Numbered from the stretch's first letter, positions 28,850 to 39,256 are shown. The stretch is DNA of 64,000 nucleotides from Acidovorax radicis (GCF_020510705.1 NZ_CP075184.1:2232001-2296000), one strand, 5' to 3'. Made by a program: numbers and translations. Notes: generated from the sequence alone by a model not told the origin.

Positions 28850-29848
28850 TCAGTCCACCACGATCTGGGCGCGGTGGGCCAGCGCGCGGTAGCGCCCGAT
28901 TTCGTCGTCCATCGCGGCATGCATGGCTTTGGGGCCTACAAATACGGGCTCCATCCCTTGGGCGCGGATTTGCTCTTGCAGCTGGACATCGCGCATGGCC
29001 GCTTCCACTTCCTTCACGAGCCTGTTCACGATGGCGTCCGGCGTGCGCGCTGGCGCCGCCAGGGCGTACCAGCCATCAAAGGCTGCGTCAGGCAGCTTCA
29101 ACTCTCGCACGGTCGGCACCGAGGGCAGGGCACGGGCACGCTCGTTGCCTGCGATGGCCAGTGCGCGCAGCTTGCCGGAGCGCACATGGGACGCGGCGCT
29201 GGCCACCGTGTCGATGGCCATCTGGATCTCGCCGCCGATCAGGCCCAGCATGGCCTGCGCGCTGCCCCGGTAGGGCACATCCTGCAGGCGTACGTTGGCC
29301 GCCTGCTCCAGCAGTGCACCGACCAGGTGCGGGGCCGAGCCCGAGCCGAAGGTGGCGTAGTTGATGGTTTTAGGCGCAGCCTTGGCCGCCGCCAGCAGCG
29401 CGGGCAGGTCCTTGTAAGGCGAGTTGGCGTTCACCACGATCACCAGCGGTGCGCGCGCAATGGTGGCCACGGGGGTCAGGTCCTTGAGCGGGTCGTAGGG
29501 CAGCTTGTGGCGCAGCGCTGCGTTCACGGTGTAGCTGGTGGAGCCTGACACCAGCAGCGTGTAGCCATCGGGCTCGGCCTTCACCACGCTGTCTGTGCCG
29601 ATGATGGTGGATGCCCCAGGTTTGTTGTCGATGACCACAGGCTTACCCAGGCGCGTGGATAGCTTTTGGCCCAGCGCGCGGGCTACGGCGTCCGTGCCGC
29701 CACCGGGCGGGAAGGGCACCACCAGGCGCACGGCGCGCTGGGGCCACGCCTCAGCGGGCGCGGCGGTCTGGGCAAACGACAAGCCGCTGGTGCTGGCGAG
29801 GACGGCCAGGGCGGTGGACAACAACGAGACTCGAACAAGGCGTTTCAT
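28850..29848 (-). CDS. Tripartite-tricarboxylate-type periplasmic receptor (Bug family)
   Basis: 332 residues from ATG 29848, with GGAG 8 bases upstream. Signal peptide ends at TSGLSFAQ. Family signature RLVVPFPPGGGTDAVARALGQKLS follows, then KPVVIDNKPGAS. Bug receptors bind carboxylates and similar small anions; most in this family are orphans without membrane partners, as here. Divergent from a LysR gene and followed by an M20 peptidase on the same strand, which suggests a small regulated uptake and degradation unit. Confidence 0.92.
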   Translation of the reverse strand: MKRLVRVSLLSTALAVLASTSGLSFAQTAAPAEAWPQRAVRLVVPFPPGGGTDAVARALGQKLSTRLGKPVVIDNKPGASTIIGTDSVVKAEPDGYTLLVSGSTSYTVNAALRHKLPYDPLKDLTPVATIARAPLVIVVNANSPYKDLPALLAAAKAAPKTINYATFGSGSAPHLVGALLEQAANVRLQDVPYRGSAQAMLGLIGGEIQMAIDTVASAASHVRSGKLRALAIAGNERARALPSVPTVRELKLPDAAFDGWYALAAPARTPDAIVNRLVKEVEAAMRDVQLQEQIRAQGMEPVFVGPKAMHAAMDDEIGRYRALAHRAQIVVD

Positions 29849-30000
29849 GCGGACTCCGGTGGTAAGCGTCCCGACAGCAGATGGGCGCGCCAGGGCATGG
29901 GTGAATTGGAGCCTCAAGCCATGCAAGATGGATGCTGGTTTACCATTGCCTGGAATAGAGATTTGGCAATTGACCATTACCTTTTTGCGATTTTTAGACA
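29849..30000. promoter_or_regulatory. Shared divergent promoter region of the Bug receptor and LysR genes
   Basis: 152 bp lie between the two start codons. The LysR-proximal half is AT-rich (TTGACCATTACC...TTTTTAGACA). LysR regulators normally bind such divergent regions; I could not single out one convincing T-N11-A site. Confidence 0.45.
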
Positions 30001-30960
30001 ATGCCTGTTTCATTGCTCAGCCTGCCCTTGCGTTACTTCCTGGAGGTGGCGCGTACCGGTTCCGTCAACCAGGCGGCGCAGCGCCTGCATGTGGCCGCTT
30101 CGGCCGTGAGCCGCCAGCTGGGCAAGCTGGAGGACAGCCTGGGCGTAGTGCTGTTTGAGCGCCAGGCCCGGGGCATGACCCTGACCGAAGCGGGCACCCG
30201 GCTGCTGGCCCATGCCGCCGCGCATGATGCGCAGGCGACGGAGCTGGTGGAGCAATTGCAAGGGCTGTCGGCGCAGGAGTCCTTGCGCGTGAGGGTGGCC
30301 TGCACCGAAGGGTTTGCCGCCAGCTTCATGCCGCTCGTGATATCGGCCTTCCGGCAGGCGCACCCCCAGGTGCAGCTGCAGTTGCTGGTGGCCGTGCCGC
30401 AGGAGGTGTCGGCCCTGGTGCTGCGTGGCGACGTTGATCTGGCCCTGAAGTACAGCGTGGCGCCCGAGAAGGGCTTGCAGGTGCTCCATTCGGCCATCGC
30501 CCCCCTCTACGCCATCATGCCCGCACAGCATCCGCTGGCCCGCCAGCGCAGTGTGAGCGTGGCCGATGTAGTGCGCTACCCGTTGCTTCTGGGGGCCGCT
30601 GGCATCACAGGGCGGCAGTTGTTTGACCTGAGCTGTGCGGTGCAGGGTCTGCGTTACGTGCCGGCGGTCGAGAGCAATTTTTCCTCGGCGCTGCTGCCGC
30701 TTCTGGACGGGCAGGATGTGGTGCTGGCCAGTTATCTGACTGCGGCGCGCTGGGTGGAGGCGGGCCTGCTGGCGGCCCGGCCGTTTGATGAGGTGCAGTT
30801 GCAGCAGCGGCGCCTGCAGGTACTGGCCGTGGACGGGCGGGCGCCGTCAGCACTGGTGCAGCAGTTCACGCAGGCACTGGTCGCTGCCATCGAACAGTAC
30901 GGAAAACGCAAGGTGGGGCTGCGCAAGACCACCGGCAAAGCCATGGCCGCGCTCCCCTGA
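30001..30960 (+). CDS. LysR-family transcriptional regulator
   Basis: 319 residues. N-terminal winged helix-turn-helix: LRYFLEVARTGSVNQAAQRLHVAASAVSRQLGKLE, then LFERQARGMTLTEAG. The C-terminal two-lobed effector domain starts near residue 95. The divergent Bug receptor is the likely target. The C-terminal tail is lysine/arginine rich (GKRKVGLRKTTGK). Confidence 0.93.
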   Translation: MPVSLLSLPLRYFLEVARTGSVNQAAQRLHVAASAVSRQLGKLEDSLGVVLFERQARGMTLTEAGTRLLAHAAAHDAQATELVEQLQGLSAQESLRVRVACTEGFAASFMPLVISAFRQAHPQVQLQLLVAVPQEVSALVLRGDVDLALKYSVAPEKGLQVLHSAIAPLYAIMPAQHPLARQRSVSVADVVRYPLLLGAAGITGRQLFDLSCAVQGLRYVPAVESNFSSALLPLLDGQDVVLASYLTAARWVEAGLLAARPFDEVQLQQRRLQVLAVDGRAPSALVQQFTQALVAAIEQYGKRKVGLRKTTGKAMAALP

Positions 30961-31028
30961 ACGCGCCAGCGCCGCTGCGTGGCGGGGCTCGCAAGTGGAT
31001 ACCATTCGTTCCCTATCCGGATTGCACC

Positions 31029-31520
31029 ATGGCCAAGAAAGAACACATCTCCGAGACCCAAGCCACCCAGTTGCTCAAGGCACACAAGGTGGTGTTTACC
31101 GAGCACCCCTATGAGTATCTCGAGCACGGCGGCGCATTGCACAGCGCCGAGGTGTTGGGGCTCGATCCCTTCATGGTGGTCAAGACGCTGGTCATGCAGG
31201 ACCAGAACGCCAAGCCATTGCTGGTGCTTATGCATGGCAACCGCAAGGTGTCGACCAAGAACCTGGCGCGCCAGATCGGTGCCAAGTCGGTCGAGCCTTG
31301 TGCGCCCGAGGTGGCCAACCGCCACAGTGGCTATTTGGTGGGCGGCACCTCGCCGTTCGGTACACGGCGCGAGATGCCGGTGTACATCGAGCAAACCATT
31401 CTTGCGCTACCGCGCATCGCCATCAATGGTGGGCGCAGGGGTTTTCTCGTACAGCTTGACCCACAAATCTGCGTGCAGTTGCTGGGAGCGACGCCCGTGC
31501 AGTGCGCGCTGGCAGAATAG
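31029..31520 (+). CDS. ybaK: Cys-tRNA(Pro)/Cys-tRNA(Cys) deacylase
   Basis: 163 residues, YbaK/ProX fold. Hydrolyses cysteine wrongly attached to tRNA-Pro, protecting translation fidelity. The conserved lysine (VVKTLVMQ), the GT-S region (YLVGGTSPFGTRREMPVYIE) and INGGRRGF are those of YbaK proteins. ATG 31029 has no strong ribosome binding site. Upstream of plsY on the same strand, 57 bp apart. Confidence 0.93.
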   Translation: MAKKEHISETQATQLLKAHKVVFTEHPYEYLEHGGALHSAEVLGLDPFMVVKTLVMQDQNAKPLLVLMHGNRKVSTKNLARQIGAKSVEPCAPEVANRHSGYLVGGTSPFGTRREMPVYIEQTILALPRIAINGGRRGFLVQLDPQICVQLLGATPVQCALAE

Positions 31521-31577
31521 GCCGTTGAGAAAGACGGGCCGCTGAAGGCCTGCCCCCGTGAATCCTGAGGAGTTGTT

Positions 31578-32243
31578 TTGAACGTCGTCTACCCCCTTCT
31601 TGCCGCTGTGGCTGCCTATCTGCTGGGCTCGTTGTCGTTTGCGGTCATCGTGACGCGAGTCATGGGCCTGAACGATCCGCGCACCTATGGCAGCAAAAAC
31701 CCCGGCGCCACCAATGTGCTGCGCTCCGGCAGCAAGGCTGCAGCCGTTGTCACACTGGTGCTCGATTGCATGAAAGGCTGGTTGCCCGTGGCCTTGGTGA
31801 TGTGGTTTGGGCACCCCTACGGCTTGGAGGATGGCACCGTGGCGATGGTGGGACTGGCTGCGTTTTTGGGCCACTTGTGGCCGGTGTTCTTTCGCTTTGA
31901 GGGGGGTAAGGGCGTGGCCACGGCGCTGGGCGTGCTGTTGGGCATCAGTGTCTGGCTGGGCCTTGCCACGGCCGCAACCTGGCTCATCATCGCCGTCTTT
32001 TTTCGGTACTCGTCGCTGGCGTCTTTGGTTGCGGCGGTGTTTGCGCCGGTGTATTACCTGCTCGTCGATGGCGTGGTCTGGTATGCCGAAGTCACCATCG
32101 CCCTGTCTATTGTGGTGATGTCCGCGTTGCTGGCCTGGCGGCATAAAGAAAACATCCAGCGGCTCATCGCTGGCAAGGAGTCGCGTCTAGGGAGCAAGAA
32201 GGTCAAGGCGGCGGCAGAAGCCTCTGGCAAAGCCCACAAGTGA
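31578..32243 (+). CDS. plsY: Glycerol-3-phosphate acyltransferase PlsY
   Basis: 221 residues (E. coli 205). Inner-membrane enzyme that transfers acyl from acyl-phosphate to glycerol-3-phosphate, starting phospholipid synthesis. Motifs: [11 protein letters not shown] in the first helix, [14 protein letters not shown] loop, and [14 protein letters not shown]. Five or so membrane helices are visible. The start is TTG 31578 with GAGGAG close upstream; no ATG is suitably placed. The C-terminus is lysine-rich. Confidence 0.94.
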   Translation: MNVVYPLLAAVAAYLLGSLSFAVIVTRVMGLNDPRTYGSKNPGATNVLRSGSKAAAVVTLVLDCMKGWLPVALVMWFGHPYGLEDGTVAMVGLAAFLGHLWPVFFRFEGGKGVATALGVLLGISVWLGLATAATWLIIAVFFRYSSLASLVAAVFAPVYYLLVDGVVWYAEVTIALSIVVMSALLAWRHKENIQRLIAGKESRLGSKKVKAAAEASGKAHK

Positions 32244-32400
32244 CGTGATTGCCGGGCCGCGCAGCCCTCTCTGCGACGGCAGGCGCGAGTTTGCCTTCGG
32301 GGCAATCGGTTGCCTGTGAACCGGAGAGGGGTCGGTGGGGCAGAGATCTGCCGTTGGCAGACAGGAGCCACCCGTCGAGAGTCTGCTGGCCAGGGTAGCG

Positions 32401-33420
32401 TCAGACCACCAGGCTCGGCGCGACGAGGCCACGCAAGCCGCTGCTGTGTTGGGCCGCATACAGGCCCAGACGCACCATGGTGCGGTGGTTGAGTTCCAGA
32501 CCCACCGCAGACCGTGCAAGCGCCGACTGGATGCGTGGTTTGCCGCTGGCCGTCTGGTACAGGCTCGGTTGCGCATGGTGGCTGCCTTTGGGGTCCAGCA
32601 CGCTGGCTACCAGCGGGTGATTGGCTTTGTCACTGCGGCGCAGCACGATGGCTGTTTCGCCGTTATCGAGTTTGACGAAGGTGCCCGGAGGACACAGTCC
32701 GATGGACCGCACCAGCGTATAGCTCACCTCATCGCGTTGATCCACCTCTTGCCCGACGATGGCGCGCACCGAGTCCGTGGCGCTGCGACCAGCGCGTGAT
32801 TTGCGTGGACTGATCATGGCCGCGTAGCGGTCGATGGTGCCCAGAATGCGCGTCAGGCGGTCCTCGGGCTCCTGGTTGGCCAGGGGGGTGCGCTCGGCAA
32901 TGCTGGCGTGGTGTTGTCCGACCACGTCGAGCCATAGTGTGTCGGAAATGAACAACCGCTCCAGCAGTGCCTGGCTTTCAAGCGGGTGGGTTTTGATGGC
33001 TTCCTGCTGCACGGCGGTAGGCCGTTCGCGCTGCATCGCCAGTTCATCCTGCAAGCTTGTCATGCCGATGTTCATCGTCAGCGCCGCGCGCACCAAGCTA
33101 TCGCGCTCGCGCTGTGACAGTTGCAACTCGTGCGCCATGATGTGGCACAGCGTGCCGCACACCAGCGCATGGGACGCGCTGTAGCCAACCGTTGATGTGG
33201 ATGCCAGCTGGAACATGAGGTAGAGCGCCGCATCGATGTCGTGGGCCACCAGATCCTGCAGCCAGCCATCGAACTGCCGCACCTTGCCCGGAAAGTCCTG
33301 TACCTGAAGCGGCCGTGACAGCAGCACCGACAGGGCTGATTCCAGATCGGACCACAGGCTCAGCAGGTCTTCGTATTCGCCTTCCGAATGGGGGGGGCTG
33401 GTGTGGGGGTGAACAGACAT
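32401..33420 (-). CDS. HD-GYP-related protein with degenerate active-site motifs
   Basis: 339 residues from ATG 33420. The middle (about 100-260) has the helical layout of HD/HD-GYP phosphodiesterases, which degrade cyclic di-GMP. The key motifs are changed: the HD pair is not present, ALTMNIGM stands where HDIGK would be, and VGQHHASIAERTP replaces the HHExxDGxGYP motif. Activity on c-di-GMP is therefore doubtful; it may be a sensor or scaffold. The C-terminal segment (FVKLDNGETAIVLRRSD) is the usual beta tail of this family. Next leftward gene of an aspartic protease. Confidence 0.7.
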   Translation of the reverse strand: MSVHPHTSPPHSEGEYEDLLSLWSDLESALSVLLSRPLQVQDFPGKVRQFDGWLQDLVAHDIDAALYLMFQLASTSTVGYSASHALVCGTLCHIMAHELQLSQRERDSLVRAALTMNIGMTSLQDELAMQRERPTAVQQEAIKTHPLESQALLERLFISDTLWLDVVGQHHASIAERTPLANQEPEDRLTRILGTIDRYAAMISPRKSRAGRSATDSVRAIVGQEVDQRDEVSYTLVRSIGLCPPGTFVKLDNGETAIVLRRSDKANHPLVASVLDPKGSHHAQPSLYQTASGKPRIQSALARSAVGLELNHRTMVRLGLYAAQHSSGLRGLVAPSLVV

Positions 33421-33428
33421 TGGCGGTG

Positions 33429-34094
33429 TCAGTTGCGCTTTTCCAGCACCATTTGGTCGTTGATGCGGGTCATCTGGAATTCGGTCAAGAAGCTGTTGCC
33501 CAGCAACACATAGGGCATGGGCTGCGAAGTGATGATGGCTTCCACGCCAAAAACCTCCACATCGCCGATACGCACCGAGTCCAGCTTCATTCGCCACCCT
33601 TGGCCCACCCCGTTGGCGGTGCCCACCCTCACGGGCTGACCACTTTGGTATTTGAGTCCCATGCGGTCTGCGTCAGGGCGCCCAATTGCCACGGTGGAGG
33701 CTCCCGTGTCCACCATGTATTGCATCACCTGCCCGTTGATGGAGCCGCTGTTCACAAAATGCCCGCGGCTGTCGGCCACGAGTGTGACGCGACGCCCACC
33801 CGAGCGCGCACCCACGCTCACCGGCGCCTCGCCCATTCGCACGACGCGGCGGGCGCCTTTGACTTCAATCGTGGCATCTTCCTTGGACACCGCAATGACC
33901 TTGACACCCTGGAATTCGTCACCTACACCAATGGCGCGTGGGGGGTGGGCGTCCACCACCAGCAAGGCCTTGGTGCCCAGCACGCCCGCCAGGGCGACCG
34001 ATTGCGCTTGAGCCCCCATGGGCACCCACCAGAGCGCGCCCACCATTGCCATGGCGGCTGGAAGAATGCGCAGTGGCTGAAGGGAGCGCGTCAT
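33429..34094 (-). CDS. Secreted retropepsin-like aspartic protease (TIGR02281 type)
   Basis: 221 residues from ATG 34094. Signal peptide ends near GAQAQ. The C-terminal half is a single retroviral-type aspartic protease domain: MVDTGASTVAIG (catalytic DTGA) and VLLGNSFLTEFQM flap-end. Such proteins act as homodimers. N-terminal about 100 residues form a separate small domain (GVGDEFQGVKVIAV). It is periplasmic. Gene ends 8 bp before the HD-type gene. Confidence 0.85.
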   Translation of the reverse strand: MTRSLQPLRILPAAMAMVGALWWVPMGAQAQSVALAGVLGTKALLVVDAHPPRAIGVGDEFQGVKVIAVSKEDATIEVKGARRVVRMGEAPVSVGARSGGRRVTLVADSRGHFVNSGSINGQVMQYMVDTGASTVAIGRPDADRMGLKYQSGQPVRVGTANGVGQGWRMKLDSVRIGDVEVFGVEAIITSQPMPYVLLGNSFLTEFQMTRINDQMVLEKRN

Positions 34095-34148
34095 GGGCAA
34101 AGACCCTCGAAAGGAGTGAAGAAGGGTGTAGAGGCTTTGGGTCCCGGC

Positions 34149-34634
34149 TCAGTCGCGGAAATTGTCAAACGACAGCGGCACATCGGTCACATCCTTGCGG
34201 ATGAGGGCCATGGCAGCCTGCAGATCGTCGCGCTTGGCGCCGGTGATGCGCACCTTGTCCTCCTGGATGGCGGCTTGCACCTTCAGCTTGCTTTCCTTCA
34301 TGAGCTTCTGGATTTTTTTGGCCAACTCGCTCTCGATGCCATTGCGCACCTTGATGACCTGTTTGACCTTGTCACCGCCCATCTTCTGGACATCACCCAT
34401 GTCCAGGAAGCGCACGTCCACATTGCGTTTGGTGAGCTTGTTGCGCAGCACGTCTTCGATCTGCGTGAGCTGGAATTCGGCATCGCCAATCAGCGTGATG
34501 TCCTTGTCCTTGATCTCAATGCCGGCCGAAGTGCCCTTGAAGTCGAAACGGGTGCCGATTTCCTTGGCGGTGTTCTCAACGGCGTTTTTCACTTCAACCA
34601 GGTTGGCTTCACAAACGGTGTCAAAAGATGGCAT
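34149..34634 (-). CDS. yajQ: YajQ-family nucleotide-binding protein
   Basis: 161 residues, full family length. Starts [20 protein letters not shown]; two ferredoxin-like repeats, with [32 protein letters not shown] and [15 protein letters not shown]. Some YajQ proteins bind cyclic di-GMP and act with LysR-type regulators in Xanthomonas; the E. coli one binds tRNA and GTP. Role here unknown. Divergent from murB. Confidence 0.93.
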   Translation of the reverse strand: MPSFDTVCEANLVEVKNAVENTAKEIGTRFDFKGTSAGIEIKDKDITLIGDAEFQLTQIEDVLRNKLTKRNVDVRFLDMGDVQKMGGDKVKQVIKVRNGIESELAKKIQKLMKESKLKVQAAIQEDKVRITGAKRDDLQAAMALIRKDVTDVPLSFDNFRD

Positions 34635-34710
34635 GGTGGCTCTCAGTCAATCTCGGGGAAACAGGGCGGATCGCATGCCCCCAAGGGGGGTGGATGCGAC
34701 AATCGAGCCA

Positions 34711-35784
34711 ATGGTAGTCGAGAAAAACGCCCCTTTACAGCCCTGCAATACCTTTGGCATAGCCGCGCGCGCCCAAACGCTGGTGCGCGTGCAGTCCATC
34801 GCAGACGTGCTCGCCGTCCTGGCCCACCCCGAACTGGCAGTTGCCCCGAAGTTTGTGTTGGGCGGCGGCAGCAACATCATCCTCACGGGGGATGTGAAAC
34901 CCGTGGTGCTCAAGATGGAAATCAAGGGCCTGCGGCTGGTGGACGACAACCCCAAGGCCTGGATCGTGGAGGCCGGTGCGGGCGAGGTGTGGCACGACTG
35001 CGTGGCCTGGACGCTGGCGCAGGGTTACCCGGGGCTGGAGAACCTGGCACTGATCCCCGGCACGGTGGGGGCCTCACCGGTGCAAAACATCGGGGCCTAT
35101 GGCGTGGAGCTGCAGAACCGATTTGACTCGCTCGATGCCATCGACCTGGCCACTGGCCTGCCGTTCACGCTGGATGCGGCGCAGTGCGGTTTTGGCTACC
35201 GGGATTCCGTGTTCAAACATGCCCCGGCAGACATCAGGAATGCAGAAGGGTTGCCGCGTGGCATGGGCCTCGCAGGGCGGGCGGTCATTACCCATGTGCG
35301 TTTTCGGCTGCCTAAACCCTGGAAGCCGGTGTTGGGTTACCTTGACCTGGAGCGCAGGCGCGTGGAGGCGGGCATTGAGCGTCCCAGCGCCCAGCAGATC
35401 TTCGACTGGGTCTGTGACATTCGTCGTACCAAACTGCCGGACCCGGCCGTGGTGGGCAACGCGGGCAGCTTCTTCAAGAACCCCACGGTGTCGCCCGACC
35501 AGTGTGCCGACATCATCGCGCGCGAGCCGCGCATCGTGCACTACCCCATGCCTGACGGCAGCATCAAGCTGGCGGCCGGTTGGTTGATCGATGCATGTGG
35601 CTGGAAGGGGAAATCCATTGGCAAGGCCGGCGTGTACGAAAAGCAGGCATTGGTGCTGGTCAACCGGGGGCAGGGCGCCAATAGCGTGACCGGCGGTGAG
35701 GTGATGACGCTTGCCAAGGCCATCCAGACCAGTGTCTACGAGCGCTTCGGCATCCGGCTGGAGCCTGAGCCGGTGGTGGTGTAA
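34711..35784 (+). CDS. murB: UDP-N-acetylenolpyruvoylglucosamine reductase
   Basis: 357 residues from ATG 34711. FAD enzyme that makes UDP-N-acetylmuramate for peptidoglycan. FAD-binding signature VLGGGSNIIL, then GLENLALIPGTVGASPVQNIGAYG, the Tyr/Arg region YRDSVFK and the catalytic Ser in GNAGSFFKNP, with the last glutamate near FGIRLEPEPVVV. Type I MurB. Divergent from yajQ over 76 bp; the longer upstream frame overlapping yajQ is rejected. Confidence 0.95.
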   Translation: MVVEKNAPLQPCNTFGIAARAQTLVRVQSIADVLAVLAHPELAVAPKFVLGGGSNIILTGDVKPVVLKMEIKGLRLVDDNPKAWIVEAGAGEVWHDCVAWTLAQGYPGLENLALIPGTVGASPVQNIGAYGVELQNRFDSLDAIDLATGLPFTLDAAQCGFGYRDSVFKHAPADIRNAEGLPRGMGLAGRAVITHVRFRLPKPWKPVLGYLDLERRRVEAGIERPSAQQIFDWVCDIRRTKLPDPAVVGNAGSFFKNPTVSPDQCADIIAREPRIVHYPMPDGSIKLAAGWLIDACGWKGKSIGKAGVYEKQALVLVNRGQGANSVTGGEVMTLAKAIQTSVYERFGIRLEPEPVVV

Positions 35785-35846
35785 GAACGTGTTCTGAGGC
35801 CGCAACCGGGCGCGCGCGTACAATGCGCGCCTTTCGTTCGTCAATT

Positions 35847-35885
35847 GATGGGTTCCCTCGCCCCCATTCACCAAAAAGGACTGCC
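35847..35885 (+). promoter_or_regulatory. Candidate preQ1 class I riboswitch upstream of yhhQ
   Basis: P1: ATGGG (35848-35852) pairs with CCCAT (35863-35867). The loop begins TTCCC, matching the GGUUC/CCC core in which a cytosine reads preQ1. A-rich tail CACCAAAAAGGA follows; its GGA, the ribosome binding site, can pair with TCC of the loop to close an H-type pseudoknot. That would hide the ribosome binding site when ligand is bound. The gene downstream encodes a queuosine-precursor transporter, a known class of preQ1-I target. A TACAAT -10 lies at 35818-35823. Confidence 0.7.
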
Positions 35886-36551
35886 ATGACTCCCGTTCAA
35901 GCGCCGCATTCGCGCGCGCCGCTCGCTCTTTTCCTCCTGGTGGCGCTCCACATCGCCATCGTCATCGCCAGCAACTACCTGGTGCAGTTGCCCATCACGC
36001 TGCTGGGCTTTCACAGCACCTGGGGCGCGTTCAGTTTCCCCTTCATCTTTCTGGCGACCGACCTCACGGTGCGCCTGATTGGCAAGGAGTCGGCGCGTCG
36101 CGTGATCACGAGGGCGATGTTCCCCGCGCTCGTGGCTTCTTACGTTGTGGGCGTGCTGTTCCACGAAGGGCATTTCAACGGCGCAGGCGCGCTGCAGACG
36201 TTCAACACCTTCGTGTTCCGCATCGCGTTTGCCAGTTTTGCGGCCTATGTGTTGGGGCAACTGCTCGATATTCAGGTGTTCGACCGCATCCGCCAGCAAA
36301 GCCGGGCGTGGTGGCTGGCACCCGCTGCAGCGTCGGTGTTCGGTCAGGCGCTGGACACGGCGGCATTTTTCTCCATTGCCTTTTGGCGCAGCACGGACGC
36401 CTTCATGGCCGCGAACTGGGGGGAGATTGCGATGGTCGACTACATCATCAAGCTGGTTGTGAGCCTGCTGCTGTTTGTGCCAGCGTATGGCGTGGTGCTG
36501 GCCGCCGTCGTCCGCACCATGGGGCGGGAGCCCTATCCAGCAGCGGCCTGA
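35886..36551 (+). CDS. yhhQ: Queuosine-precursor transporter (YhhQ family)
   Basis: 221 residues with six hydrophobic segments. COG1738 family: conserved LITLLGFHSTWGAFSFPFIFLATDL-like second helix with a polar TD pair, FGQALDTAAFFSIAFW and DYIIKLVVSLLLFVPAY. E. coli YhhQ imports 7-cyano- and 7-aminomethyl-7-deazaguanine (preQ0/preQ1). AAAAAGGA just upstream is the ribosome binding site and part of the candidate riboswitch. No queuosine biosynthesis gene is in the window. Confidence 0.92.
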   Translation: MTPVQAPHSRAPLALFLLVALHIAIVIASNYLVQLPITLLGFHSTWGAFSFPFIFLATDLTVRLIGKESARRVITRAMFPALVASYVVGVLFHEGHFNGAGALQTFNTFVFRIAFASFAAYVLGQLLDIQVFDRIRQQSRAWWLAPAAASVFGQALDTAAFFSIAFWRSTDAFMAANWGEIAMVDYIIKLVVSLLLFVPAYGVVLAAVVRTMGREPYPAAA

Positions 36552-36565
36552 GCCCACACAACAAA

Positions 36566-36602
36566 AAACCGCCCCAGCTGCTTGCTTAGCGGGGGGCGGT
36601 TT
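36566..36602. terminator. Bidirectional terminator between yhhQ and argG
   Basis: AAACCGCCCC pairs with GGGGCGGTTT across a 15-base loop, with an A-run on the left for leftward transcripts. The T-run on the yhhQ side is short. Confidence 0.75.
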
Positions 36603-36609
36603 GCTTCTG

Positions 36610-36657
36610 TTTTTATAGCTGATTGCGCTTGCAGTGCAAGCGCTAGAGGCTTATTTC
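36610..36657. repeat. Interspersed repeat copy between yhhQ and argG
   Basis: TTTTATAGCTGATTGCGCTTGCAGTGCAAGCGCTAGAGGC has the full element layout: ATAGCTG arm, a hairpin GCGCTTGCA/TGCAAGCGC (36625-36643) and CTAGAGGC end. Confidence 0.75.
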
Positions 36658-36661
36658 GCCA

Positions 36662-38068
<1,407 letters not shown>

Positions 38069-38093
38069 TCAATCAAATTTCAGCCGAAACATC

Positions 38094-38411
38094 TCAGCCG
38101 AAATGGCAGATGTAGTGGTAGGCCTCGGTCACGCGGATATCGAACTTCGAATTGCCGGGCACGCTGAATTTTTCGCCTGCCGAAGATTTCACCCAGTTGT
38201 CTGTGCCACTGAGCTTGTATTCGCACGATCCAGCCACGCACTCCATGATTTCAGGTGCGCCCGTGTTGAAGGTGAGTGTTGCTGGCAGCACCACACCGAC
38301 CGATTTTTTCGTGCCATCGGGGAACGTGATCCCGTGGCTCACGCACTTGCCGTCAAAGTAAACACTGGCCTGGGTCGTGACGGACACGCCGTCGATTTTT
38401 TCGGTGGTCAT
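38094..38411 (-). CDS. ppnP: Pyrimidine/purine nucleoside phosphorylase
   Basis: 105 residues from ATG 38411, a small single-domain cupin-like protein. The DUF1255/PpnP family splits nucleosides with phosphate. Conserved segments: ASVYFDGKCVSHGI, KKSVGVVLPATLTF, and the C-terminal EKFSVPGNSKFDI...YICHFG. Alternative upstream starts overlap an unrelated low-quality frame and are rejected. Confidence 0.92.
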   Translation of the reverse strand: MTTEKIDGVSVTTQASVYFDGKCVSHGITFPDGTKKSVGVVLPATLTFNTGAPEIMECVAGSCEYKLSGTDNWVKSSAGEKFSVPGNSKFDIRVTEAYHYICHFG

Positions 38412-38513
38412 GGAGGGGCGGTGAGTTAGGAAGGAAACCCGCGATTTTAGGACAGGGTGCGCGCCGCGTTGCACGCAGTCGCCCAGTTGCGTGCGCGCAC
38501 TCTATCCAAAGGT

Positions 38514-38541
38514 CAAAAAAAGAGCCCCGAAAGGCTCTTTT
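38514..38541 (-). terminator. Terminator of the glycine-zipper gene
   Basis: On the minus strand AAAGAGCC/GGCTCTTT stem with loop TTTCGG and a T-run (the A-run 38515-38520 of the plus strand). Confidence 0.85.
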
Positions 38542-38599
38542 CTTCAATGGAGGGCCATACATGGGCCTGCATGCCCATGGGCCATCAGCACTCAGTCGA

Positions 38600-39256
38600 T
38601 CACCGATCGTACGGATTGCGATGGCGCGGGTAGTAAGGGCGCCCGCCGTCATACCCGTATTCGATCACGGTGACAGGAGGGGCGACGTAGACCGGTTGCT
38701 GGTACACCGGTTGAGTGGAATACGTGGAGGTGACCACACCGGGCTGGCTGTACACGCCTTGCGGTGCGTATGGATCAGGCTGGGTGGAGTACTGGCCAGC
38801 GGGCTGCACGTTCACCGCAATCCAGCGGCCGGGGTCGTTCTGGGTGCGTGTCGTGTATTGCCGGCCAGCGTATTCATAGACCACGTCATAGCCCACAGTG
38901 CGGTTTTCGTAATAGGTCTCGGTGTTGCATCGCTGCACGTTCTGGTATTGCGGCTGGCCATTGCCCTCGATCTGGTTGCCCAGAACCGCGCCACCCAGCA
39001 CACCAATGGCGGTGGCGGCGGCACGGCCGTTGCCTCTGCCGATGGCATTGCCCGCAGCGCCGCCAGCAATTGCGCCAATCACGGCACCGGCTCCTGATGT
39101 GCGGTTGCCGCTGTAAACGGTCTCATTGCCGCAGACCTGCTGTGGCACGCCGATTTGTTGCACCACAGGGGTGGCCGACAGCACACGGCCTTGTTCCTGC
39201 GCGCTCGCCAGGGTGGCTATTGCGGCCAGGACGGAAAAAACAACGATCTTTTTCAT
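38600..39256 (-). CDS. Glycine-zipper 2TM-domain secreted protein
   Basis: 218 residues. Signal peptide MKKIVVFSVLAAIATLASAQ, no lipobox cysteine. Glycine zipper helices GAGAVIGAIAGGAAGNAIG and AAATAIGVLGGAVLGNQIEG form a hairpin typical of envelope proteins related to SlyB/OsmB/17 kDa antigen. The C-terminal half is rich in Tyr, Pro, Gln and Val (QPVYQQPVYVAPPV) and probably unstructured. AAGGAG precedes the ATG. Envelope role inferred; no specific function known. Confidence 0.88.
   Translation of the reverse strand: MKKIVVFSVLAAIATLASAQEQGRVLSATPVVQQIGVPQQVCGNETVYSGNRTSGAGAVIGAIAGGAAGNAIGRGNGRAAATAIGVLGGAVLGNQIEGNGQPQYQNVQRCNTETYYENRTVGYDVVYEYAGRQYTTRTQNDPGRWIAVNVQPAGQYSTQPDPYAPQGVYSQPGVVTSTYSTQPVYQQPVYVAPPVTVIEYGYDGGRPYYPRHRNPYDR

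Noticed and set aside
33315..35126. 603-codon open frame on the plus strand
   Set aside because: Runs antisense over the aspartic protease and yajQ genes and out of frame through murB; shadow of real genes.
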